Origin: Acidimangrovimonas pyrenivorans
Lineage (GTDB): Bacteria; Pseudomonadota; Alphaproteobacteria; Rhodobacterales; Rhodobacteraceae
Direction: 5' to 3'
DNA length: 64,000 bases
Assembly: GCF_042643245.1 (NCBI RefSeq)
Contig: NZ_JBHRSK010000004.1
Coordinates: 806,001 to 870,000 of the forward strand
The position numbers and the translations under genes were made by a program. Shown here piece by piece: positions 51,932 through 60,348 of this stretch. The notes under the pieces are model-generated. The model was not told the origin of the DNA. It did no database searches and saw only the letters and a list, made by a program, of their open reading frames with translations. Every line of letters begins with the position of its first letter. The stretch's first letter is position 1.

Positions 51932-52768
51932 ATGCGCCACACGCTGCCCATAGCGCCCCAGTTCTACGTGACGGCCCCGCAATCCTGCCCCTATCTCGAC
52001 GGGCGCATGGAGCGCAAGCTGTTCACCGCGCTGCAGGGCGAGCGGGCCGAGATGCTCAACGACGCGCTGTCGAAACAGGGCTTCCGGCGCTCGCAGAACG
52101 TGCTCTACCGGCCGTCCTGCGCCGAATGCTCGGCCTGCCTGTCGGCGCGGATCCGGGTCGCCGACTTCACCCCGTCGCGCGGCCAGCGCCGGACACTCAA
52201 GCGCAATGCCGAGCTGCAGCGCGAGGCGACCAGCCCCTGGGCGACCGAGGATCAATACGCGCTGTTCCGGCGCTATCTCGACAGCCGCCACGCCGATGGC
52301 GGCATGGCCGACATGGACATCTTCGAATTCGCCGCGATGATCGAGGAGACGCCGGTGCGCAGCCGCGTGGTCGAATATACCTCGCCGCCGCGGCCGGGCG
52401 AGCGCCGGCGCGAGCTGACCGCGGTCTGCCTGACCGACGTGCTCGATGACGGGCTGAGCATGGTCTATTCCTTCTACGATCCCGACCGGGTCCGCGACTC
52501 CCTGGGCACCTATGTCATCCTCGACCACATCGCGCTGGCGCGCGAGGTCGGGCTGCCCTACGTCTATCTCGGCTACTGGGTGCCGGGCAGCCGCAAGATG
52601 GGCTACAAGGCCAATTTCGACGCGCTCGAGATCTACAAGGACAACCGCTGGCAGCCGATCGGCGATCCCGAGGCGCATACCTCGGAGCTGCACCCGCTCT
52701 CGGTCGATCCGATCGCCGAACAGGTGGCGCGGATCTCGCTGCCCGACAGCCTGCCGCGCCGCGGCTGA
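51932..52768 (+). CDS. bpt: Bacterial aspartate/glutamate leucyltransferase (arginyltransferase family)
   Basis: The product has 278 residues from the ATG at 51932 (MRHTLPIAPQFYVTAPQSCP); the longer frame to 51839 is weaker. The family marks are APQSCPYLDGRMERKLFTAL, the Cys cluster in PSCAECSACLSARIRV and SFYDPDRVRDSLGTYVILD. Bpt transfers leucine from Leu-tRNA to N-terminal Asp or Glu, marking proteins for ClpSAP degradation by the N-degron pathway. The gene stands alone. Confidence 0.92.
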   Translation: MRHTLPIAPQFYVTAPQSCPYLDGRMERKLFTALQGERAEMLNDALSKQGFRRSQNVLYRPSCAECSACLSARIRVADFTPSRGQRRTLKRNAELQREATSPWATEDQYALFRRYLDSRHADGGMADMDIFEFAAMIEETPVRSRVVEYTSPPRPGERRRELTAVCLTDVLDDGLSMVYSFYDPDRVRDSLGTYVILDHIALAREVGLPYVYLGYWVPGSRKMGYKANFDALEIYKDNRWQPIGDPEAHTSELHPLSVDPIAEQVARISLPDSLPRRG

Positions 52769-52780
52769 TCGCCTCGCCAC

Positions 52781-52816
52781 CCCCTTCGCCGACCCCTTCG
52801 CCGATCCCCTGGCCGA
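52781..52816. repeat. Three tandem 12-bp units after bpt
   Basis: CCCCTTCGCCGA at 52781-52792 and 52793-52804 is followed by the variant TCCCCTGGCCGA (52805-52816). It begins 13 bases after the bpt stop. The 336-base gap 52769-53104 otherwise holds only a weak promoter signal. Confidence 0.8.
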
Positions 52817-53015
52817 GGGTCCGGCCGCGGCACCGCCGCGATCCGGCGCGATCCCCTCGGCCACCGCCGGGGCCCGAGCGGGCCGGCCGCGCCCCGAACC
52901 CGAGCCGCCAGACGCCGCAGACGGGCATCTGCCCGAAAATGCAGCAGCCTCCCGCGTCGAAGCGCACGCTGCCGTGACCTATGCCGATGCCCCGCGCCCC
53001 CGTATTTTCCGGCGG

Positions 53016-53044
53016 TTGACGCCTATGGGGAACTTCGACATAGG
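53016..53044 (+). promoter_or_regulatory. Possible promoter of the TRAP operon
   Basis: TTGACG (53016-53021) and CATAGG (53039-53044) are 17 bases apart, 61 bases before the first TRAP gene. The -35 is good and the -10 weak. Confidence 0.4.
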
Positions 53045-53104
53045 TAGCGCGGCCGAAACCGCCACAACGGCGGGCGGCCCCGACAACAACGAGGGGGAAG
53101 ACTC

Positions 53105-53731
53105 ATGGGAGGACTTCTTGCGGTATCGAGAGTGATCGACCGCATAACCGAGGCAATCGGCAAATTCGTCGGCTGGCTGATCTTTCTGGCCATCTGGGTC
53201 AGCGCGGTCAACGCCATCGTCCGCAAGACGCTGGACATGTCGTCGAATGCCTGGCTGGAACTACAATGGTATCTCTACGGCGCCGCCTTCATGGGCGCGG
53301 CCGCCTATACCCTGCAGCAGAACGAGCATATCCGGATCGACATCGTCTACGGCGCGCTCAAGCGGCGCACCCAGCACTGGATCGACCTGATCGGCCATCT
53401 GCTGTTCCTGATGCCCTTCGTCATCCTGATGAGCGTCTTTCTCGTCCCGTGGCTTGGCAAGTCGATGTGCCTGCCCCTGGGGGCGATGATCCCTCCGAAT
53501 TGCCAGCCTGAAATCTCGACCAATGCCGGCGGGCTGATCCTGTGGCCGGCCAAGTCCTTCCTGCTGATCGGCTTCCTGCTGCTCGTGTTCCAGGGCTTCT
53601 CCGAGATCATCAAGAAAGTGGCCGTGATGCGCGGCCTGATCGAGGATCCGACACCGTTCGTCTCGTCGCATGACGCGGCCGAGATGGAAGGCGCCGCCTA
53701 TCTCGACGATCTCGAGGAGACCGATAAATGA
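53105..53731 (+). CDS. TRAP transporter small permease (DctQ type)
   Basis: The product has 208 residues with four membrane helices. IGKFVGWLIFLAIWVSAVNA near 18, LDMSSNAWLELQWYLYGAAF near 43 and NEHIRIDIVYGALKRRTQHW near 72 are typical DctQ features, including the conserved W-x-E-L-Q motif. It partners with the large permease encoded by the next gene, whose start overlaps its stop as ATGA. The C-terminal 30 residues are acidic and cytoplasmic. Confidence 0.92.
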   Translation: MGGLLAVSRVIDRITEAIGKFVGWLIFLAIWVSAVNAIVRKTLDMSSNAWLELQWYLYGAAFMGAAAYTLQQNEHIRIDIVYGALKRRTQHWIDLIGHLLFLMPFVILMSVFLVPWLGKSMCLPLGAMIPPNCQPEISTNAGGLILWPAKSFLLIGFLLLVFQGFSEIIKKVAVMRGLIEDPTPFVSSHDAAEMEGAAYLDDLEETDK

Positions 53732-55437
53732 TGGAACTCATCGCGCAGAACATGGCGCCGATCATGTTCCTGTCGCTGGTCGGCTTTCTGCTGCTCGGCT
53801 ATCCCGTTGCCTTCTCGCTGGCCGCCAACGGCCTGCTGTTCTTCATCATCGGCGTCGAGCTGGCGCCGCTGTCGAACGGCACCATCAGCCTGTCCTGGCC
53901 CCTGCTCTACGCCCTTCCAGAGAGATTCTGGGGGATCATGCAGAACGAGACATTGCTGGCGATCCCATTCTTCACCTTCATGGGGATCGTGCTGGAACGC
54001 TCCGGCATGGCGGAGGACCTGCTCGACACCATCGGCCAGCTGTTCGGCCCGGTGCGCGGCGGCCTCGCCTATGCCGTGATCGTCGTCGGCGCGCTGCTGG
54101 CCGCCACCACCGGCGTCGTCGCCGCCTCGGTGATCGCCATGGGCCTGATCTCGCTGCCGATCATGCTGCGCTACGGCTATGACCGGCGCGTCGCCACCGG
54201 CGTCATCGCGGCCTCGGGCACCCTGGCCCAGATCATCCCGCCCTCGCTCGTTCTCATCGTCCTGGCCGACCAGCTCGGCCGTTCGGTCGGCGACATGTAC
54301 AAGGGCGCGCTGATCCCGGGCCTGGTGCTGTCGGGCATCTATCTCAGCTACGTCATGATCGTCTCGATCCTCAAGCCCGACTGGGTGCCGGCGCTGCCGA
54401 AAGAGGCGCGGACGCTGGGCTCGGGGGTGACGTCGCTCTTCGTCGCCATCGCCGCCACCGTCGGCCTGGCCTGGTTCCTGATCCACTGGATGTACCCGAC
54501 CCATGGCGACAATGCCGACATCCTCGGCGCGGCACTGGCGATCATCGCGATCTACGTCGTCGCGCTGCTCAACCGGGCCCTGAAGCTCAACATCATGTCC
54601 TACCTGACGCAACAGGTGATCATGGTGCTGATCCCGCCGCTGGCGCTGATCTTCCTCGTCCTCGGCACCATCTTCCTCGGCGTCGCGACGCCGACCGAAG
54701 GCGGCGCGATGGGCGCGGTGGGCTCGCTGGCGCTGGCGGCGATGAAGGGCCGGCTGAACCTGACGGTGATCCGCCAGGCGCTGGCCTCGACGACCCGGCT
54801 GGCCTCGTTCGTGATGTTCATCCTGGTCGGCGCGCGGGTCTTCTCGCTCACCTTCTACGGCGTCAACGGCCACCTCTGGGTCGAGCATCTGCTGACCTCG
54901 CTGCCCGGCGGCCAGCTCGGCTTCCTGATCGTGGTCTCGATCCTGGTCTTCGTGCTCGCCTTCTTCCTCGATTTCTTCGAACTGGCCTTCATCATCATCC
55001 CGCTGCTGGCCCCCGCGGCCGAGAAGCTGGGGATCGACCTGATCTGGTTCGGCGTCATCCTGGGCGTGAACATGCAGACCAGCTTCATGCACCCGCCCTT
55101 CGGCTTCGCGCTGTTCTACCTGCGATCGGTGGCGCCGAAGATCCCCTATGTCGACCGGGTGACGGGCAAGCAGATGGCGCCGGTCAAGACCAGCCAGATC
55201 TACTGGGGGGCGGTGCCGTTCGTCTTCATCCAGATCATCATGGTCGCGCTGGTCATCGGCTTCCCCTACATGGTGACCCATTACAAGGGCAAACCGATCG
55301 ACCTGAAGGACGTCAAGATCGAGATGCCGACGATGCCGGGCCTCGGCGGCGGCGGGCTTGGCGTGCCGAAGCTGGGCGTGCCGCCGCTTGGCGGCAGCGG
55401 CGGCGGCGTCGGAGCGCCGAACCTCGGCGGCAACTGA
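53728..55437 (+). CDS. TRAP transporter large permease (DctM type), long form with Gly-rich tail
   Basis: The product has 569 residues, longer than the about 430 of ordinary DctM, as in the long DctM subgroup. Signatures include GIVLERSGMAEDLLDTIGQL near 87, VIAASGTLAQIIPPSLVLIV near 163 and MQTSFMHPPFGFALFYLRS near 449. The last 45 residues after LKDVKIEMPTMPG are a Gly/Pro/Val-rich, repetitive tail (GGGGLGVPKLGVPPLGG), which is unusual. No DctP binding-protein gene lies beside it, so the solute and the partner are not known. An intrinsic terminator follows. Confidence 0.92.
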   Translation: MMELIAQNMAPIMFLSLVGFLLLGYPVAFSLAANGLLFFIIGVELAPLSNGTISLSWPLLYALPERFWGIMQNETLLAIPFFTFMGIVLERSGMAEDLLDTIGQLFGPVRGGLAYAVIVVGALLAATTGVVAASVIAMGLISLPIMLRYGYDRRVATGVIAASGTLAQIIPPSLVLIVLADQLGRSVGDMYKGALIPGLVLSGIYLSYVMIVSILKPDWVPALPKEARTLGSGVTSLFVAIAATVGLAWFLIHWMYPTHGDNADILGAALAIIAIYVVALLNRALKLNIMSYLTQQVIMVLIPPLALIFLVLGTIFLGVATPTEGGAMGAVGSLALAAMKGRLNLTVIRQALASTTRLASFVMFILVGARVFSLTFYGVNGHLWVEHLLTSLPGGQLGFLIVVSILVFVLAFFLDFFELAFIIIPLLAPAAEKLGIDLIWFGVILGVNMQTSFMHPPFGFALFYLRSVAPKIPYVDRVTGKQMAPVKTSQIYWGAVPFVFIQIIMVALVIGFPYMVTHYKGKPIDLKDVKIEMPTMPGLGGGGLGVPKLGVPPLGGSGGGVGAPNLGGN

Positions 55438-55462
55438 GGCCAGCCTCGGAGCAAGGAAAGAG

Positions 55463-55495
55463 ACCGGCGGCAGAGATGCCGCCGGTTTTGTTTTT
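55463..55495 (+). terminator. Intrinsic terminator of the TRAP operon
   Basis: ACCGGCGGCA (55463-55472) and TGCCGCCGGT (55477-55486) form a perfect 10-bp stem with a GAGA loop, followed by TTTTGTTTTT. This is a textbook rho-independent terminator 25 bases after the stop. Confidence 0.95.
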
Positions 55496-55530
55496 GGGAA
55501 CGAGCATTCCCGAGGCAGGCGCCCTCTTTC

Positions 55531-56037
55531 ATGCTCCCGACCAAATTCGAAACAAGGCATCACGGGCTATTGCAGGCCAACACCACCTTGATGTCGCTTG
55601 TCGGAATGACGGAACAGATTTCAGATCGCCTGCTCGACCGGCGCCTGCGCAACCGCGTCATGGAGGCGGTCGACATTCTCGCCGACGGGGGGCTTGGGCT
55701 ACGCGCGGTCGGACATGCCGACTACTTTGAAATCTTCCATGGCTGCATTCCCCGCCGTGAAGACGGCGAAATGAACACCAACAGCGCGATCAACGCCGCG
55801 GAGCGGGCGGCGCTGCCTCTTATGAAACGACGCGGAAGTTTGAGCGAGGATCAGGAACAAACCAGCCCCTTGCTCTTGGGGCAAAGCTCCTGCCCCAAGG
55901 GCGCGCGGCCGCCCGAGGGGGGAGCGGAACGCGCCCGCCTGTGGGGCGGGCGGACGCGTGCCCGGCGTAGACGCCGGGCGGGACGGTTGACCTGGGCCAG
56001 CGCCCCTACTTCTCCGCCGCCAGTTGCACCAGCTTGA
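55531..56037 (+). pseudogene. Lower-G+C open frame, probable gene fragment
   Basis: From about 55531 to 55830 the plus strand encodes plausible protein (MSLVGMTEQISDRLLDRRLR from 55591, then VMEAVDILADGGLGLRAVGH, IFHGCIPRREDGEMN and INAAERAALPLM). The DNA here is poorer in G+C than its surroundings. After that the frame runs into hairpin DNA and the pepT 3' end with arginine-rich, non-protein-like translation. It therefore looks like an old gene cut off at its 3' end. I recognise no family. A real short protein ending elsewhere is possible. Confidence 0.4.
55875..55899. terminator. Hairpin in the pepT downstream region
   Basis: CTTGGGGCA (55875-55883) and TGCCCCAAG (55891-55899) form a 9-bp stem with a 7-base loop. 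A second perfect stem, CCCGGCG (55961-55967) with CGCCGGG (55972-55978), lies nearer to the pepT stop at 56006. Either could end pepT transcripts on the minus strand. Confidence 0.55.
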
Positions 56038-57247
56038 GGCAGACCTTCGTCGCCGCCGCCATGTCCTGCACGCTGATCCATTCCAGCGGGCCGTGGATCG
56101 CGCACATGCCGGTGAAGATGTTGGGCGTCGGCACGCCGAGCTCGGTCAGGCGCGAGCCGTCGGTGCCGCCGCGGATCGGGAAGGAGGTCACCTCGATCCC
56201 CTCGGCCGCGCAGGCGGCGCGGGCGAGGTCGACCGGCGTCATGTCCTCCTCGAGCCAGTAGCGCATGTTGCGGTATTGCGGCCGGATCTCGCAGCGCACC
56301 TTGGCCCGCGGCTCGGTCGCCTGCACCACCTCGCAGACCTGTTTCAGCAGCGCGCCCTTGGCCGCCAGCCCGTCGCGTTCGAAATCGCGCAGGATGAACT
56401 TGAGCTCGGCCTCGGCCGCGGTGCCGTGCATGTCGTAGAGGTGGAGGAAACCGTCGCGGCCCTCCGTCACCTCGGGCGTCAGCGTGACATGCGGCAGGGT
56501 GTTGATCACCTTGGCCGCCAGGTGCAGCGCGTTGACCAGCTTGTCCTTGGCGGTGCCGGGATGGATCGAGACGCCGGTGATCTTGACGATGCCCTGATCG
56601 GCCGAGAAGCTCTCGTAGACGATCTCGCCCAGCTCCTGGCCGTCGAAGGTATAGGCGAAATCGGCGGCGAGGTCCTTCGGCAGGCGCTCGTCGACGCCAC
56701 GGCCGATCTCCTCGTCCGGGGTGAAGGCGAGGCGCAGCTTGCCATGCGGGATGTCGGGGTTCTGCAGCAGGTGGCGCGCCGCGGTCATGACGATCGCCAC
56801 CCCGGCCTTGTCGTCGGCGCCCAACAGCGTCGTGCCGCTGGCGGTGATGATGTCGTGGCCGAGCTTCTGGCCCAGATAGGGCGAGACCTCGGGCGACAGC
56901 ACCAGCTCGGGCGCGTCGGGATAGCTGATCTCGCCGCCGTTATAGCCGCGATGGACCCGCGGCTTGACCCCGGTCGCGTTATAGGCCGGGGCGGTGTCGA
57001 CATGGCCGAGCAGGCCGATCGTCGGCGCCCCCTCGACCGTCGCCGGCACCGTCGCCAGCACGACGCCATAGTCGGTCAGCGTGACCTCCTCGGCGCCCAT
57101 CGCCTCCAGCTCCTCGACCAGCAGCCGCTGCATGTCGAGCTGGATCTCGGTGCTGGGCGAGGTCGGCGAGGTCTCGTCGCTCTGGCTGTCGATGGCGGCG
57201 TAGCGCACCAGGCGCTGTTCGAGCTCGCTGTCGAATTCGGTCTTCAT
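56006..57247 (-). CDS. pepT: Peptidase T (tripeptide aminopeptidase)
   Basis: The product has 413 residues from the ATG at 57247, preceded by GTGGAGAAACAG; a GTG at 57259 would include the ribosome site itself. The M20B zinc peptidase marks are LLGHVDTAPAYNATGVKP with the first zinc His near 79, GADDKAGVAIVMTAARHLL with the bridging Asp, and TPDEEIGRGVDERLP with the catalytic Glu. It removes N-terminal residues from tripeptides in the cytoplasm. Length matches E. coli PepT (408). Confidence 0.95.
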   Translation of the reverse strand: MKTEFDSELEQRLVRYAAIDSQSDETSPTSPSTEIQLDMQRLLVEELEAMGAEEVTLTDYGVVLATVPATVEGAPTIGLLGHVDTAPAYNATGVKPRVHRGYNGGEISYPDAPELVLSPEVSPYLGQKLGHDIITASGTTLLGADDKAGVAIVMTAARHLLQNPDIPHGKLRLAFTPDEEIGRGVDERLPKDLAADFAYTFDGQELGEIVYESFSADQGIVKITGVSIHPGTAKDKLVNALHLAAKVINTLPHVTLTPEVTEGRDGFLHLYDMHGTAAEAELKFILRDFERDGLAAKGALLKQVCEVVQATEPRAKVRCEIRPQYRNMRYWLEEDMTPVDLARAACAAEGIEVTSFPIRGGTDGSRLTELGVPTPNIFTGMCAIHGPLEWISVQDMAAATKVCLKLVQLAAEK

Positions 57248-57304
57248 CTGTTTCTCCACGGGATTGGCCGGCCGAAGCGGCCCGCGCCGCGGCCGAAACG
57301 AAAC

Positions 57305-57341
57305 GGGCGCCCCTGTCCGCGATCGACTTGGCGGGGCGCCC
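57305..57341 (-). terminator. Terminator-like hairpin after the cyclophilin genes
   Basis: GGGCGCCCC (57305-57313) and GGGGCGCCC (57333-57341) form a 9-bp stem with a 19-base loop, 12 bases past the stop of the exported cyclophilin. On the minus strand GTTTCGTTTCGG follows. Confidence 0.7.
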
Positions 57342-57352
57342 GGTAGCCTGGC

Positions 57353-57967
57353 TTACTCGGTGACCGTGACCTTGGCCATCCAGTCGGGATCGTCCACCTT
57401 GCCGTTGCTGGCGGCGTCGCCCTTCTTGATGGCATCGACCACGTCCATGCCCTCGATCACATGGCCGAAGACGGTATATTGGCCGTTCAGATGCGGCGCC
57501 GGGGCGAACATGATGAAGAACTGGCTGTTGCCGCTGTTCGGGTCCATCGCCCTTGCCATGCCGACGGTGCCGCGCTCGAAGGGCTGCTTGGAGAATTCCG
57601 CCGGCAGGTCGGGCAGGTCGGACCCGCCCATCCCCGCGCGCGACAGATCGCCGCCTTTCTTGCCGTATTGGACGTCGCCGGTCTGGGCCATGAAGCCGGC
57701 GATGACACGGTGGAACACAACCCCGTCATAGGCGCCTTCCTTGGCCAGCTTGACCACCTGGGCGACGGTCTTGGGCGCGACCTCGGGCAGCAGGTCGATG
57801 ACGATCTTGCCCTTGGCCTGGCCGTCGACCTGGATCACCAGGTTCGGGCCCGGGCCGTCCTCGGCGGTCGCGGCGCGGCTGGCGATGCCGCTCTGCATCA
57901 GCACGAAGCCGCCCAGCACCGCGGCGCCGAGCGCCATCAGCCCGCCCGAGATCAGACGATCACGCAT
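57353..57967 (-). CDS. Exported or membrane-anchored cyclophilin-type peptidyl-prolyl isomerase
   Basis: The product has 204 residues. An N-terminal hydrophobic segment (about 8-32, LMALGAAVLGGFVLMQSGIA) serves as a signal peptide or anchor, and the cyclophilin domain follows. Active-site features are VVFHRVIAGFMAQTGDVQYG, FERGTVGMARAMDPNSGNSQ and QFFIMFAPAPHLNGQYTVFG. It accelerates proline isomerisation, here probably in the periplasm. It overlaps the cytosolic cyclophilin gene by 8 bases, so the two are one transcript from an old duplication. Confidence 0.92.
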   Translation of the reverse strand: MRDRLISGGLMALGAAVLGGFVLMQSGIASRAATAEDGPGPNLVIQVDGQAKGKIVIDLLPEVAPKTVAQVVKLAKEGAYDGVVFHRVIAGFMAQTGDVQYGKKGGDLSRAGMGGSDLPDLPAEFSKQPFERGTVGMARAMDPNSGNSQFFIMFAPAPHLNGQYTVFGHVIEGMDVVDAIKKGDAASNGKVDDPDWMAKVTVTE

Positions 57968-58466
57968 CGGCGGCCACCTTGACGCTCAGCATCCGGTCGG
58001 GATTTGCCGGCGGCTCGCCACGCACGATCTTGTCGACGAATTCCATCCCCGAGATCACCCGGCCATAGACGGTGTATTGCCCGTTCAGGAAGTGGTTGTC
58101 GTTGAAATTGATGAAGAACTGGCTGTTGGCCGAGTTCGGGTTGGCCGAGCGGGCAGCGCCCAGCGTGCCGCGGTCATGCGGGATGCGCGAGAACTCGGCC
58201 GGCAGGTCGGGCAGGTCCGAGCCGCCGGTGCCGGCGCGGCCCATGTTGAAATCCTTCTCGGCATTGCCGTTGGCGACATCGCCGGTCTGGGCCATGAAAC
58301 CGTCGATAACGCGGTGAAACACCACATTGTCATAGGCGCCCGAGCGCGCCAGAACCTTCATCCGCTCGCAATGCTGCGGCGCTATGTCGGTGAGAAGTTC
58401 GATCACCACGGGCCCGTCCTTGAGCTCGATGATGATGGTGTTTTCCGGATCCTTGATCTCAGCCAT
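57960..58466 (-). CDS. Cytosolic cyclophilin-type peptidyl-prolyl isomerase
   Basis: The product has 168 residues, with no signal peptide. NVVFHRVIDGFMAQTGDVAN, PHDRGTLGAARSANPNSANS and QFFINFNDNHFLNGQYTVYG make up the cyclophilin active site (Arg, Phe, Met, Gln positions). It is the cytosolic sister of the downstream exported enzyme. Its start follows AGGAGCCCAGC. It is divergent from pgk. Confidence 0.94.
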   Translation of the reverse strand: MAEIKDPENTIIIELKDGPVVIELLTDIAPQHCERMKVLARSGAYDNVVFHRVIDGFMAQTGDVANGNAEKDFNMGRAGTGGSDLPDLPAEFSRIPHDRGTLGAARSANPNSANSQFFINFNDNHFLNGQYTVYGRVISGMEFVDKIVRGEPPANPDRMLSVKVAADA

Positions 58467-58541
58467 GCTGGGCTCCTCGATTGTTCCGGCCAGACCCTAG
58501 TCATCCCGGCGCGGAAGGGGAAGGGGCAAGCGGATGGCCGG

Positions 58542-58570
58542 TTGACGCGGGCCGCGCGTTGGCGAGAGTA
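58542..58570 (+). promoter_or_regulatory. Possible pgk promoter
   Basis: TTGACG (58542-58547) is followed after 17 bases by AGAGTA (58565-58570), 39 bases before the start codon. The -35 is strong; the -10 is poor. Confidence 0.35.
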
Positions 58571-58608
58571 GGGACAAGCCCGGAGCGGGCGCGAAACAGG
58601 AGGGACGG

Positions 58609-59802
58609 ATGGCCTGGAAGACACTCGACGACATGGATCTGGACGGCAAGGTTGTGCTGGTGCGGGTCGACATCAACGTGCCGGTCGAGAACGGCCGTGT
58701 CACCGACGCGACCCGGATCGAGAAGATCGTGCCGACCGTCGAGGACATCCTGGCCAAGGGCGGCAAGCCGGTGCTGCTGGCCCATTTCGGCCGCCCCAAG
58801 GGCGAGGTCGTGCCCGAGATGAGCCTGCGCATCACCCTGCCCGCGCTCGAGGCCGCCCTGCCCGGCCACGCGGTGAAATTCGCCGAGGACTGCATCGGCG
58901 GCCCGGCCAAGCAGGCGGTCGGCGCGCTCGAGCCCGGCGAGGTGCTGCTGCTGGAAAACACCCGCTTCCACCCGGGCGAGGAGAAGAACGACCCGATGCT
59001 GGCCGCCGCGATGGCCGCGCTCGGCGACGTCTTCGTCAACGACGCCTTCTCGGCCGCCCACCGTGCCCATGCCTCGACCACCGGCCTCGCCCATCTGCTG
59101 CCCGCCTGCGCCGGCCGGCTGATGGCGGCGGAGCTGAAGGCGCTCGACGCCGCCCTGGGCGAGCCCGAGCGCCCGGTGGTCGCCGTCGTCGGCGGCGCCA
59201 AGGTCTCGACCAAGCTCGACCTGCTGGGCAACCTCGTCACCAAGGTCAACCACCTGGTGATCGGCGGCGGCATGGCCAACACCTTCCTCGTCGCGCAGGG
59301 GGTCGAGGTCGGCAAGTCGCTGGCCGAGCGCGACATGGCCGACACCGCGCGCGAGATCCTCGCCAAGGCGGCAGAGGCCGGCTGCAGCATCCACCTGCCC
59401 AAGGACATCGTCGTCGCCCGCGAGTTCAAGGCCGGGGCCGCCAACGAGACCGTCGCCGCCGAGGCCTGCCCGGCCGACGCGATGATCCTCGACGCCGGGC
59501 CCGAGACCGTCGCCGCCCTCGGCGGGGTGTTCGAGACCTGCCGGACGCTGATCTGGAACGGCCCGCTGGGCGCCTTCGAGATCGAGCCCTTCGACGCCGC
59601 CACCAACGCCGCGGCGCAGAAGGCGGCCGAGCTGACCCGGGCCGGCAACCTGATCTCGGTCGCCGGCGGCGGCGACACCGTCGCGGCACTGAACAAGGCC
59701 GGCGTGGCGGGCGATTTCTCCTACATCTCGACCGCCGGCGGCGCCTTCCTGGAATGGATGGAAGGCAAGGAACTGCCCGGCGTCGCGGCGCTGGAAGGCT
59801 GA
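58609..59802 (+). CDS. pgk: Phosphoglycerate kinase
   Basis: The product has 397 residues, normal for PGK, which interconverts 1,3-bisphosphoglycerate and 3-phosphoglycerate with ADP/ATP. The signature VLVRVDINVPVENGRVTDAT lies at 17. LLLENTRFHPGEEKNDPMLA near 115 and VVAVVGGAKVSTKLDLLGNL near 184 follow, with the ATP-site glycine loop SVAGGGDTVAALNKAG near 352. The start is preceded by AACAGGAGGGACGG. A hairpin plus GGATATTT module follows the stop. Confidence 0.96.
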   Translation: MAWKTLDDMDLDGKVVLVRVDINVPVENGRVTDATRIEKIVPTVEDILAKGGKPVLLAHFGRPKGEVVPEMSLRITLPALEAALPGHAVKFAEDCIGGPAKQAVGALEPGEVLLLENTRFHPGEEKNDPMLAAAMAALGDVFVNDAFSAAHRAHASTTGLAHLLPACAGRLMAAELKALDAALGEPERPVVAVVGGAKVSTKLDLLGNLVTKVNHLVIGGGMANTFLVAQGVEVGKSLAERDMADTAREILAKAAEAGCSIHLPKDIVVAREFKAGAANETVAAEACPADAMILDAGPETVAALGGVFETCRTLIWNGPLGAFEIEPFDAATNAAAQKAAELTRAGNLISVAGGGDTVAALNKAGVAGDFSYISTAGGAFLEWMEGKELPGVAALEG

Positions 59803-59810
59803 GGACAAGG

Positions 59811-59860
59811 CCGGGGGGCCAGCCCCCCGGACCCCCCGGGATATTTTCGTGAAGATGAAA
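59811..59860 (+). terminator. Terminator hairpin plus GGATATTT/GATGAAA module after pgk
   Basis: CCGGGGGGC (59811-59819) and GCCCCCCGG (59822-59830) form a 9-bp stem, followed by ACCCCCC and the motif GGATATTTTCGTGAAGATGA (59839-59858). The same order of stem, ACCCCCCG and GGATATTT is found after the Atm1-type exporter on the other strand. It is the clearest copy of a recurring downstream module. Confidence 0.8.
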
Positions 59861-59917
59861 TGAGCGGGCCGGCAATCGCGGCGCCCTTGCTCAAATCGGC
59901 CTGAAAGGACGAGACGA

Positions 59918-60307
59918 ATGGCAATCGGCTACAAGCAGATGCTCGACGAGGCGGCGGCCGAGGTGCGCTCGGTCGGCACCGCGGAGGCGCGGGCGCTGCA
60001 CGACGCCCCGGAGGTCGTCTTCGTCGACATCCGCGACCCGCGCGAGCTCGAGCGCGACGGCATGATCCCGGGCGCCCACAGCGCACCGCGCGGCATGCTG
60101 GAATTCTGGATCGACCCCGAAAGCCCCTATCACAAGCCCTACCTGGCCGAGGACAAGCTGTTCGTCTTCTACTGCGCCTCGGGCTGGCGCTCGCTGCTGG
60201 CGGCGCAGGTGGCGCAACGGATGGGGCTGCGCTGCGCCAGCCTGAGCGGCGGCTTCGGCGACTGGCGCCGGGCCGGCCATCCGGTCGCCGACGGCCATCA
60301 TCCCTGA
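59918..60307 (+). CDS. Rhodanese-like domain protein
   Basis: The product has 129 residues of a single rhodanese domain. VVFVDIRDPRELERDGMIPG near 33 is the CH2A-type motif, and the active loop is YCASGWRS with the catalytic Cys near 87. Small rhodaneses carry persulfide sulfur to partner proteins, often for sulfur relay or detoxification. It lies between pgk and the aldolase gene with no further sulfur genes nearby, so its partner is unknown. Confidence 0.9.
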   Translation: MAIGYKQMLDEAAAEVRSVGTAEARALHDAPEVVFVDIRDPRELERDGMIPGAHSAPRGMLEFWIDPESPYHKPYLAEDKLFVFYCASGWRSLLAAQVAQRMGLRCASLSGGFGDWRRAGHPVADGHHP

Positions 60308-60348
60308 GTTGCACCCGCGCACCACAGGCGGGCGCGATTTCGCCCGCT

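Noticed and set aside
55531..56037. Complete conventional protein-coding gene
   Set aside because: Only the first half looks like protein; the rest overlaps hairpins and the pepT end, so a fragment is more likely.
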